The position numbers were made by a program, and so were the translations under genes. From the NCBI GenBank assembly GCA_030141605.1, contig JAQGDQ010000070.1, forward strand, positions 494,001 to 558,000: a stretch of 64,000 nt of DNA. The letters run 5' to 3'. Under the pieces are notes generated by a model, which was given only the letters and a program-made list of their open reading frames with translations, searched no databases and was not told where the DNA came from. This document shows, in pieces, positions 29,601 through 38,482 of this stretch. The stretch's first letter is position 1; every line of letters begins with the position of its first letter. The stretch is from Tubiluchus corallicola (Eukaryota > Priapulida > Priapulimorpha > Priapulimorphida > Tubiluchidae).

Positions 29601-32600
29601 ATATGTTTAGAAGTATTGTCATCTTTTGCCATGATACATGATGACTTAAGATCGTGCAAACTTGTGCGCATTTTTTTTAAAGAAATTTGCTTATTTTATG
29701 GAGCTCTTCCAGGTGCCAATAAAGGCCAAACGTAACCAATACAAATGTCATTAATGCCAAATTTTGACTCTTTGTCACAATTTCAATTGTACTGATAGCA
29801 AATTTTTCTCTTTCGTTTGTTTAAACAGTCAAAGTTCTGCAAATCTTAATTAGTGAAACAACTAATCTTGGAAAACAACTCATTCTATATGCGACTGAAC
29901 TTAATACCATTTGCTACCATTTTATTCATGCTATCCGTACATTAGAAATAATACTGAAAAGTTATAATATCACTGGCCACTAGTGTCATTTATCTCTGAC
30001 GTATTTATACACAATTTAGGCAGTTTGTTTTGTATGCTGATTCTGCAGCCTTGCTTTCTGTGAGATGCAGGTTATCATACGTGTATTGTATTATGCTAAT
30101 CTTAAAAATCCTAATTACATATATGTTATCAAACTTAATTAAAAAATTATTGTATGCCCTTCTGCAAATTCCTACAGTCAAACTTCTTTATACTTTAGAA
30201 CGGAAAAAAATTAATTCTGTGCGAGTTAGGCATTATAACGAGGTGCATTAATACATACGTCTATGCAGATATAGATATTTCGTTTTGCCAAAAATATACG
30301 CATTAAATGAGGTTAGCTTTATAAGGGTGAGGGACATTATAATGAGGTTTGATTGAAATAGCACCAGTGCTTCTAAACAACACTGAAACAATACAGCTAA
30401 TTTATATTTTTTACAGGTACATCTCTGAAATTAGGAAATGTATCTGCCTTTATTTCTGTTTGTGTGATAGTTATTATAATCGTCGTCATGGTCATGGCAG
30501 TCATCATCAAAACATCGTTCAACAAACGTAAGCATAACACTAGCTCTACCTATTTGGCTCTTAAGTGTATGCAGTATGTCACACCTGTTTTGTGCAAAAA
30601 AATTATTCTTTTAGAATGTTTCTTGTCTCCAGAGGATTTAAAAATAAAAGAAATTGAAAGTAAAACAAAGAAAAATTCCCTTTTTACTATAAGTGAAAAG
30701 TAACTGGAACCAATTAATCTTTTTCATTTGCTAATGGCGGGTTCAGACTAGCAAGCTTTCTGTTGCAAATTTTCTTTTTGATTCATCAAACTTGCAAGTG
30801 TGATCTACTTTGTGGGTTACTATCGGTAAGAAATTGCAAACTCTATGACAGTTGCTGCAAGCTAATTTTTTGTCTAGATTGAATGCCTCGGCTGTCGCCA
30901 CTTCTCACAGCGAATAGAGACTTGAGTTTCAGTTTGCGCTTACTGTCTGAGCATAGGTTGCAGCAAGTTTTGGTCTCTAGTCTGAAGACGCACTGTAAGA
31001 GGCAATTTAGATAAAAGGTAAAATGAATCCAGTCTGTACTCATTGTTACTTAGGCAAGAAAAAGGAAAATAGCATAGAAAATGACATGTACGTTTGGTGT
31101 AATAACAAGTATACGTGTACATTTGCGTGATAATTGTACCCGCATGTATATTTTGTGCATAGCTACAACACTTTCTTAAGTATGACCACATAAATCGTGC
31201 TGAAGATGTGCAATATGTATGCAATATAACTGTTTTAACATATTGTTTTTATACTAATGTACATCAATAATTGTTATTATATGAAATGTACATGAATTAC
31301 TGATATTGCACTAAATATGCATAAATAATCATTATTACATCAAATATACACCTATACTGTTTACATCTTACTAACTCTATATGGTTGACTAGTGTGCCAA
31401 ATGAGTCAGGTAAGCCTGGGGAAAATAACATGACTCAGACCAGATGTCTGTACCATGGTTCAGGTCACTTGTCAAATTTCACCCTGATCTAAATGCTGCA
31501 TTTGTGTGGTCTAGTTACCTCAAAGTATTACGCTTAACTTATAATTGCTGTAATTCTTTATCTCATTTTAGAAGTTTATAAGTGACATTAAACCCATTTT
31601 AGAAGTTTATAAGTGACATTAAACCTCAATAGTTCAGTTCTTCACACGATAACTTTATTACAGTATGTTGAAATAGCAGAATGTTACAAACATTTTGATA
31701 GAAAACAGCTGTTTCGTGGATACTGTGCAAACCGCCAATTGGCGAATCAATTGATTTCGAGTTACTGACATTTGTATGTGAAATGATTTTTAATGTTTTG
31801 ACATCAATATATAGTTGTTATTAGAAATAGCACTTTAAGACTAACGCATTCTCTCGCCAAGTAACTCTCAAGAATGTTCAGACTAGGGAGCAAAACTTGC
31901 TGCGAACTGACACTCAAATCTCTATTCAATTTACTGTAAGAAACTTGCCAATTAACTCGACGACGCATTCACTACAATCAACTAGAAGCAATTATAAGAG
32001 TTTGCAATAACTTGCCGCCAGTAACTCGCAGGTCACACTTGCGAGTTTGCTGTCAGAGAGAAAACTCGCGACAGAAAACTCGCTAGTCTGAATGAGCCAT
32101 AAGATCCTATTATTGAGAGCACCAATTATGTTGTACAAGACATGCGTATTAACAAATGTGCGGTACTTTATTGTTTCAATGTAGTATTTTAGAGAATGAA
32201 TGCATGCCTTATAAGTGCAGCTTGGGAACCTCAGCCAAGCGGAGGTTGAGCAAGAGGCAGATGTACAGCTCTATAAAATGTAAGGTGCAGTTACCATTAA
32301 GATGATCATTTAAGTAACATGAACAAATCGCAAAAGTTTGAGCAGAGCCAAGGCTGGATGTGAAAAGAATAATTTCAAAAAAACGTAGTCTTATAAATGA
32401 TTTCTTATGTTACTAAAGGTGGCACTCGAAAACAGAGCGTGCATCCATCTATAAATCAATCTGTGCGTACTTCTGTTCCGGAGTTTATAGTTGTTCCTTC
32501 GGATGCCAACCCAAGAAAATCCTATATGTCGTTGTCAGGTAAAAGACGCGAATTATTACTTGTTTTTATCTTTTGTCTTCATATAACAGTCAATGCAAAA

Positions 32601-35600
32601 GCCAAGTCTGTCAGTAAATTGAGCCTATTTTAAAATTTTAGTAAAATGTATGCTTGCACAGCAAAAATGTTCAGAAATCGGCAGTAAACTGTTTTAGTTA
32701 TTTACATATCCTGAAGCTCTATTTTATGAGGATCATTTTGATACCAAATTCAGTTCTCTGTTTTATTTCTAACCTGAGATAATCCACGCTGAAGTTAAAG
32801 TGCAGGCTGCACACTGAAAAGCATAATCTTGAGGAAATCGCTGTTAAACCTAGCTATTGTTTTTTGTTGCACTTCTATAAAAAGACTTAGCAATCATACG
32901 AATGGGTGGTTGCTTCAAGAACACATTGAAGTTATGTTTAAATACCATCAATGGCTCTTCCAAAAGAAGATCTGGACTTGGCAACAGAAACAACCACAAA
33001 TTGATTGCTTCCACGAGCTACTATCGGATTTGAAAATACAAGTTTTTGATTAACGCAATACTATTTTTAGGCCTACTACTATTAGGCTGCTGTCAATATA
33101 AGTATTAGAAGTGGGTAAGGAGTTATAAAATTAAATTTTTAGTGTTTTCTAAACAATTTCTTGGTGTAAAAAACAAAAAATTGATATTTGACCCAATTTT
33201 TGATGCATTCTGCTTTGTGTAACATTGTTTAACTATACTCATTTGTGCACGGTTTTGGTTTCCAAACACACAAATGTTAGAAAGTTTCAGCAGTAAAACC
33301 GTGATAAGCACCTTGTGTAATTAGTAAAATCAAATCAAAGCCACGAGCACTTTAGGCTTTTGCGTGCTCATTTTGAAGGAAACACAGTGTCATCAGGTTA
33401 CTGTGCAATGTAAGCAGTTATTGTGCAGGTGCATCAGCAATCGTTTTTTTAACTTACAGAGCGATCTCTATTAACTGAATAATCCACCCGGCACCTACTA
33501 TATGCTCACAAGTATGTATGTATGTATACCTGGAAGTCAATGAAAATCTGTTAATATATGCTTACTTACTCATTTTAAGGTATAATCCTGTGGATTAAAG
33601 CTGTCTTACCACTTTAAATTAAAATTGGTCATAACTGATTCAATGATTAATTTTTACATAAGCACAGTTAAACACAAAGCTAGAATAACGGAACATCTGA
33701 GTGAAATGTAGAAATTTTGCAACGTTTACCTACACCATAGCTTGCCTTCACAGCATTCAGGCTGTCCAACAGGCACCAGTTTATATCATTTTTTCACATC
33801 TGGCAGCAGCGATGTTTGTTTGGCGGGAAATAAGAAATATTTAAATTTCTTTTGCATTTTTAAGCATGGCATTTTATGCCCGTATATTGTGTGGTGATTT
33901 CACTACGTTTAGTTGTATATTAAAATGCAATAAATGTTTGAGAATTAGTTTCTCTCCATAAAGTGCGTGCCTCTGGCCTTCTGCAAACTGAGTAGTAATG
34001 ACGATGCTATACATGTTCCTGTGTATCTGAAGTCCAACTGATCACATTCATAGCGTTACGTAAATGAATAGATTTTGTTATGTGTGCTCACACTTGGCAA
34101 GTACGTATGCATTTTATGTAGCAACTAACTTTCCATTGGTCAGTCTTGAACTAGTAGAGGAGATGCCACTCTACGTATCACCATCGGAGTGTGTAAGTTT
34201 CTTCGAACTCTGGGAATAATGCACTCAAATATAACTCTAACAAAGGCTCCTACAGGACTTTTGCATGGACACACACAAATGTGCATTTAAACTGGCTTCC
34301 TTCTCATATCACTTCCTATTCTCATATTTATCATTATCATAGTTGTTTTCTTTGGTACACTATTTGGTATGTTCTGTTTAAATATAAAGCAGATCAATTA
34401 AGTTGTTGCTACCATTAACTGCTACGTACATTGCTATTGTTGGTCTTCAGCCATAAACAGAATGTCTCAAGTCGCCCTTAAAAGTATAAAACTTGATGAC
34501 CGTCTTAAAAGGTAATTAGCCAATCAGGAGGCTAAACCCAATAACTCCAGCTGAATGACCTTGACACAGGACTTTGCCTGCATTCTAGTTTTTAATTGTG
34601 TGTCAGTGCATCAGTGGAGAGCTAATTTAAAATTTCCTTTTTTTATCAGAAATGTCGAGAGACAGTCTGAAGATAGATCCGTCAGCATTTCTTTACCAAA
34701 ATGCAGAATCAGCGAAGGGTGATTTCTTGAGTGATGCCAAATCTGGTTTACCATGGAACTTTCTGCAACTAGAGGAGCCATCAGAAAGTGATATAAGTAC
34801 TTTGAAAGCAAAAGAATCGGTACAAACAGATAGTTCTTCCTCAAAGAGTATTTCAACTAACACAGAATCTTCGCAAAGTGGTGACTCTTCCTCTGACAGT
34901 ATTTCGAAAGAAAAAGAGTCAGTACAGAGTGATGATTCTTCCTCGAAGAGTACTTTAAAAGAGCAAGACTCAATAAAATGTGATGGCTCTTCTTCAAAGA
35001 GTTCTTCAAAGGACAAAGAATTAGTCCAAAATGATAGCTCTTCCTCAAAAAGTGTTTCTGAAGAAAAACAATCAGTACAAAGTGAAGGCTCTCCCTCAAA
35101 GAGTACTTCGAAAGAAGAAGAGTTAAAATGGCGTGATGACTCTTCCTCAAAAAGTACTTCGAAAGAAAAAAAATTAGCACAAGATCATGGCTCTTCCACA
35201 AAGAGTACTTCGAAAGAAAGAGAATTACTACAAAAAGGTGGCTCTTCCATAAAAAGCAGTTCAAAAGAAAAAAAATTGGTACGAAGTGAGGACCCTTCCA
35301 CAAAGAATACTTCGAAAGAAAGAGAATTAGTACAAAAAGGTGGCTCTTCCATAAAAAGCAGTTCAAAAGAAAAAAAACTGGTACAAAGTGATGACCCTTC
35401 CACAAAGAATACTTCGAAAGAAAGAGAATTAGTACAAAAAGGTGGCTCTTCCATAAAAAGCAGTTTAAAAGAAAAAAAATTGGTACGAAGTGAGGACCCT
35501 TCCACACAGAATACTTCAAAAGAGAAAAAATTGGTACGAAGTAATGACCCTTCAGCAAAGAGTACTTCAAAAGAAAAAAAACTGGTACAAAGTGATGAGC

Positions 35601-37647
35601 CTTCCACAAAGAATACTTCGAAAGAAAGAGAATTGGTACAAAAAGGTGGCTCTTCCATAAAAAGCAGTTCAAAAGAAAAAAAATTGGTACGAAGTGATGT
35701 CCCTTCCACAAAGAACACTTCAAAAGAAAACAAATTGGTACGAAGTGATGTCCCTTCCACAAAGAGTACTTCAAAAGAAGAAAAACTGGTACAAAGTGAT
35801 GACCTTTCCACAAAGAATACTTCGAAAGAAAGAGAATTAGTACAAAAAGGTGGCTCTTCCATAAAAAGCAGTTCAAAAGAAAAAAAATTGGTACGAAGTG
35901 ATGTCCCTTCCACAAAGAACACTTCAAAAGAAAAAAAATTGGTACAAAGTGATGAACCTTCTACAAAGAGTATTACAAAAGGAAAAAATTTGGTACGAAA
36001 TGATGATTCTTCAGCAAAGAGTACTTCAAAAGAAAAAAATTTGGTACAAAGTGATGATCCTTCCACAAAGAGTACTTTAAAAGAAAAAAAACTGGTACAA
36101 AGTGATGAGCCTTCCACAAAGAATACTTCGAAAGAAAGAGAATTAGTACAAAAAGGTGGCTCTTCCATAAAAAGCAGTTCAAAAGAAAACAAATTGGTAC
36201 GAAGTGATGTCCCTTCCACAAAGAGTACTTCAAAAGAAAAAAAACTGGTACAAAGTGATGACCCTTCCACAAAGAATACTTCGAAAGAAAGAGAATTAGT
36301 ACAAAAAGGTGGCTCTTCCATAAAAAGCAGTTCAAAAGAAAAAAAATTGGTACGAAGTGATGAACCTTCTACAAAGAGTATTACAAAAGAAAAAAATTTG
36401 GTACGAAGTGATGATTCTTCAGCAAAGAGTACTTCAAAAGAAAAAAATTTGGTACAAAGTGATGATCCTTCCACAAAGAGTACTTCAAAAGAAAAAATAC
36501 TGGTACAAAGCGATGACCCTTCCACAGAGAGTACTTCAAAAGAGAAAAAATTGGTACGAAGTAATGACCCTTCAGCAAAGAGTACTTCAAAAGAAAAAAA
36601 ATTGGTACAAAGTGATGACCCTTCCACAAAGAATACTTCGAAAGAAAGAGAATTAGTACAAAAAGGTGGCTCTTCCATAAAAAGCAGTTCAAAAGAAAAA
36701 AAATTGGTACGAAGTGATGTCCCTTCCACAAAGAACACTTCAAAAGAAAAAAAAATGGTACAAAGTGATGAACCTTCTACAAAGAGTATTACAAAAGGAA
36801 AAAATTTGGTACGAAATGATGATTCTTCAGCAAAGAGTACTTCAAAAGAAAAAAATTTGGTACAAAGTGATGATCCTTCCACAAAGAGTACTTCAAAAGA
36901 AAAAATACTGGTACAAAGTGATGAGCCTTCCACAAAGAATACTTCGAAAGAAAGAGAATTAGTACAAAAAGGTGGCTCTTCCATAAAAAGCAGTTCAAAA
37001 GAAAACAAATTGGTACGAAGTGATGTCCCTTCCACAAAGAGTACTTCAAAAGAAAAAAAACTGGTACAAAGTGATGACCCTTCCACAAAGAATACTTCGA
37101 AAGAAAGAGAATTAGTACAAAAAGGTGGCTCTTCCATAAAAAGCAGTTCAAAAGAAAACAAATTGGTACGAAGTGATGTCCCTTCCACAAAGAACACTTC
37201 AAAAGAAAAAAAATTGGTACAAAGTGATGAACCTTCTACAAAGAGTATTACAAAAGAAAAAAATTTGGTACGAAGTGATGATTCTTCAGCAAAGAGTACT
37301 TCAAAAGAAAAAAATTTGGTACAAAGTGATGACCCTTTCACAAAGAACACTTCAAAAGAAAAAAAAATTGGTACAAAGTAAAAATGAACCTTCTACAAAG
37401 AGTTTTACAAAAGAAAAAAAATTGGTACGAAGTGATAATCCTTCAGCAAAGAGTACTTCAAAAGAAAAAAAAATGGTACAAAGTGATGACCCTCCCACAG
37501 AGAGTGCTTCGAAAGAAAAACATTCAGAACAAAAAGGCGATTCTTCCTCAAAGAGTACTTCAAAAAGAAAAAGAATTAGTACAGAGTAATGGAATTTCCT
37601 CAGAAGACTTAGTAAATTTTAAAAATGCTGAAGAACTTAAATTGTAA
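19926..37647 (+). CDS. Immunoglobulin-superfamily transmembrane receptor with giant Ser/Lys repeat tail (multi-exon gene model)
   Basis: Predicted cell-surface protein. Recognised exons are 19926-20252, 20507-about 20650, 24831-25109, 26835-27200, 28697-29086 (Ig-type ectodomain), 30417-30527 (transmembrane), 32419-32538 (cytoplasmic) and 34650-about 37647 (repeat tail). The first, third, fourth and fifth Ig exons, the membrane exon and the cytoplasmic exon are each a multiple of 3 and enter and leave in phase 1. The repeat exon also enters in phase 1. Any subset can therefore be spliced together, as in classic Ig genes. The signal-peptide exon is not found. An AATAAA lies at about 37821. The gene converges on KAT14. 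Architecture (variable Ig ectodomain, one membrane pass, long tail) recalls invertebrate allorecognition receptors such as the Hydractinia Alr family, but homology is not shown. Joining of the repeat exon to the Ig exons is inferred from strand, order and phase only. Confidence 0.65.
20507..20650 (+). CDS. Half Ig domain exon (B to C strands only)
   Basis: The exon follows a TTTTTTGTTGCAG acceptor in phase 1. The translation starts LGNFENMLFGKTPILRPQ and reaches the first Ig cysteine and tryptophan (EFVCTYGAAWPEPKLQW). It then runs to a stop at about 20680 without an F-strand cysteine. A weak GTAATT donor after KLQWTF (about 20650) would keep phase 1. The second half may lie in a separate exon in the 4.2-kb gap that follows, or the exon may be decaying. 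A degenerate Ig-like stretch lies at 21200-21430. Confidence 0.55.
21545..22110. repeat. GC-richer intronic block, probable unclassified repeat
   Basis: Between two recognised Ig exons, about 560 bp differ from the surroundings in base composition (CCTGGGGGTTTATTTTTCGA, GGCCATTTTTCCCCATTTTT and the like) and have no long conserved frame. It has the look of an inserted repeat, but no ends or target duplication were found. Confidence 0.35.
24374..24408. repeat. (AT)n dinucleotide repeat
   Basis: About 17 perfect AT units in the intron before Ig exon 24831-25109. Confidence 0.9.
24831..25109 (+). CDS. Ig domain exon (C2/I-like)
   Basis: 93 codons between TGATTTCTAG and GGTGAGCA, phase 1 on both sides. 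Core residues are Cys28 and Cys32 (LLCTFVCSP), Trp41 (VVWHIP), and the F-strand ENDVGNYTCEV with Cys73. The first-to-last cysteine distance is short, as in C2/I-type domains. The second B-strand-side cysteine (28 or 32) is unpaired within the domain. Sequons at NTT, NKT, NYT and NVT. Confidence 0.85.
26398..26693 (+). mobile_element. tRNA-derived SINE with (ATT)n tail
   Basis: The head has an A-box-like TGGTTGTGGTAGAATGC at about 26414 and a B-box GGTTCAATTCTCG at about 26455, with a degenerate anticodon arm. An unrelated body of about 150 bp follows, ending CCCCAGACTACGTCCTAAGG. The tail is about 20 ATT triplets. This order (pol III promoter, body, simple repeat tail) defines a tRNA-derived SINE. 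It is inserted about 140 bp before the cysteine-less Ig exon. Confidence 0.75.
26835..27200 (+). CDS. Ig-like domain exon lacking both canonical cysteines
   Basis: 122 codons between TTTTTACAG and GTGAGTATG, phase 1 on both sides. The Ig framework is recognisable: Trp37 in KKISWLVGN, then LTLHIKDVSPDD and an F-strand QEYTVQVYR where Val96 replaces the expected cysteine. The B-strand position (YSATIM, residues 20-25) has no cysteine either. Loss of both partners together suggests a domain that folds without the disulfide, rather than decay. The frame is intact and carries sequons NFS, NKS and NLT. Confidence 0.8.
27386..27560. mobile_element. Short pogo/Tigger-like MITE
   Basis: It begins TA|CAGTCAAACCTTGTTATAAT and ends AGAGGTTTGACTG|TA, so it has inverted ends starting CAGT and a TA target duplication, as in pogo-type elements. 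It is 175 bp with no coding sequence. Related copies lie at about 30175 and 41040. Confidence 0.75.
28697..29086 (+). CDS. Membrane-proximal Ig-like exon
   Basis: 130 codons between TTTCATCATCAG and GTATGTAAT, phase 1 on both sides. Ig core: Cys28 in VPVEFCSAPP, Trp38 in LGKWQLGN, and Cys88 in PGRHELSCYVAK. About 40 basic residues-rich positions follow (ending KKFYREVKIR) and would form a stalk before the membrane exon. It is more diverged than the first Ig domain, so the set (V, I or C2) is uncertain. Confidence 0.8.
29429..29646. repeat. 109-bp tandem duplication
   Basis: Two head-to-tail copies starting ACTATAGAAATTTCTGGTTA differ at only a few positions. They lie in the intron between the last Ig exon and the membrane exon. 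Confidence 0.9.
30175..30355. mobile_element. Diverged pogo/Tigger-like MITE
   Basis: Left end TA|CAGTCAAACTTCTTTATA, right end TAATGAGGTTTGATTG, with internal TTATAACGAGG. It is the same family as the copy at 27386 but more mutated. It ends about 60 bp before the transmembrane exon. Confidence 0.6.
30417..30527 (+). CDS. Transmembrane exon of the Ig receptor
   Basis: 37 codons between TTTTTTACAG and GTAAGCAT, phase 1 on both sides. Residues from about 10 to 31 are continuous hydrophobic (SAFISVCVIVIIIVVMVMAV), followed by Lys, Thr, Ser, Phe, Asn, Lys. This is a single-pass type I membrane segment with a basic stop-transfer end, so everything downstream is cytoplasmic. Confidence 0.9.
30733..32100. 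mobile_element. DNA element with about 250-bp inverted arms
   Basis: The outer ends mirror each other: ATGGCGGGTTCAGACTAGCA at the left and TAGTCTGAATGAGCCAT at the right. The inner ends of the arms (about 30994 and about 31872) also mirror each other (TTGGTCTCTAGTCTGAAGAC versus TTCAGACTAGGGAGCAAAAC). The arms are 30733-30994 and 31872-32100, and the 880-bp middle has no transposase. It could be one element with long arms, or two copies of a 250-bp foldback MITE in opposite orientation. It sits in the intron between the membrane and cytoplasmic exons. Confidence 0.65.
31564..31625. repeat. 31-bp tandem duplication
   Basis: Two identical copies of CATTTTAGAAGTTTATAAGT plus 11 bp, inside the inverted-arm element. 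Confidence 0.85.
32419..32538 (+). CDS. Short cytoplasmic exon with YMSL motif
   Basis: 40 codons between TTACTAAAG and GTAAAAGAC, phase 1 on both sides and an exact multiple of 3. The translation is polar and basic and ends RKSYMSLSG. Tyr-Met-Ser-Leu fits the YxxL core of ITAM/ITIM-like or endocytic motifs, but the -2 position is Lys, so it is not a classical ITIM. The acceptor lacks a strong pyrimidine tract. Placement after the membrane exon and phase agreement support it as the first cytoplasmic exon. Confidence 0.6.
34650..37647 (+). CDS. Giant 17-residue tandem repeat exon (Ser/Lys-rich, disordered), frame broken twice near its end
   Basis: After a TTTTTTTATCAG acceptor, two bases precede an in-frame ATG, so phase is 1, matching the Ig exons. 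Codons are open for 909 residues to TAA at 37379-37381. About 45 unique residues (MSRDSLKIDPSAFLYQN...) precede about fifty 17-residue units. The two main types are SKEKKLVQSDDPSTKST and SKERELVQKGGSSIKSS. The first units are diverged; later ones are nearly identical, with a 16-unit (816-bp) block repeated. Composition is Ser, Thr, Lys, Glu and Asp with almost no aromatic residues, so it is disordered and offers many possible kinase sites. One extra A at 37359-37367 ends the frame early. The repeat register continues to 37589 in another frame and, past a second extra A near 37564, to TAA at 37645-37647. If the upstream join is wrong, this could be a separate gene starting at 34652. Confidence 0.75.
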
Positions 37648-38482
37648 AATTATGTTTTGCATTAAAAATTTTTAATATAAGACAAGTTTATTTAACATAT
37701 CGTCTACATATGTATATATGTATATTTGAAACCTACATGCATAATCTAAATAAGAGTAAATACGATTTTTTATGTATATAAGTATTTTCCTTTATAACAA
37801 TTATGTATACAGTCTATTATAATAAATGTATGAAATTGATTCAGATCTGTAGATCAGTTTTGTTGAAAAACAAGCCCAGCACTCCATTGTGGAAATGATG
37901 AATATCCTATTGCATTCATGCCTTATGGAAATTTTACACAAAGTCATGTACCTTGCAGTTAATTTTATTTGAACAAACTAAATTGCATTTCCCATATGCT
38001 AGAAGACTTAATGTGAAGTCAGTCTTTTATATACAATAGTTCAACTGATTACAGAATGCACATGTCAGCAAACTAACTTTCAACTGCTATTAAATCAATG
38101 AAATGTGATCAAATTCACATTTACAAACACAGATCACCGAACTTGCGTAAAAATAATGATCTGCAATATATGCTAAAAACAAAAATTTAGGTTTGAAATT
38201 TAAGCTAAATGTTGAAGGTTTCCTTCAAAAAAATCATTTTTATGCCAGCAAACCAGTTTTAGTGCTTTGTTTTCGCTTTTGAATGTTTTCATTTATGTAA
38301 GCAGCTAAATCAAACAGCATTCATGGTACACTACAAATTTAACCGAATAAACTACCATACAAATGAATATCAACCTGTTACATGACTGAGTTGCTTTTAC
38401 ATGTGCACAAGACAAATTGTAAAACTATAGACCTTAGGCTTATATCCACATTACACAGAGTAAAAATTTATCCATATGTACA
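37648..38482. other. Convergent 3' region between the Ig gene and KAT14
   Basis: Non-coding. A + strand AATAAA at about 37821 could serve the repeat-tail gene. A minus-strand AATAAA (TTTATT at 37964-37969) could serve KAT14. If both are used the two 3' UTRs do not overlap. Confidence 0.5.

Noticed and set aside
34857-36743. Further minus and + strand frames within the repeat array (Phe/His/Leu-rich, and Gln/Lys-rich starting MMSLPQRT)
   Set aside because: Other reading frames of the same 51-bp repeat.
35185-37350. 721-codon open frame on the minus strand antisense to the repeat exon
   Set aside because: The 51-bp unit is a multiple of 3 and has no minus-strand stop in that register, so the frame is open by periodicity alone. 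Its Phe/Ser/Leu product has no splice context, and the + strand frame has a plausible acceptor.
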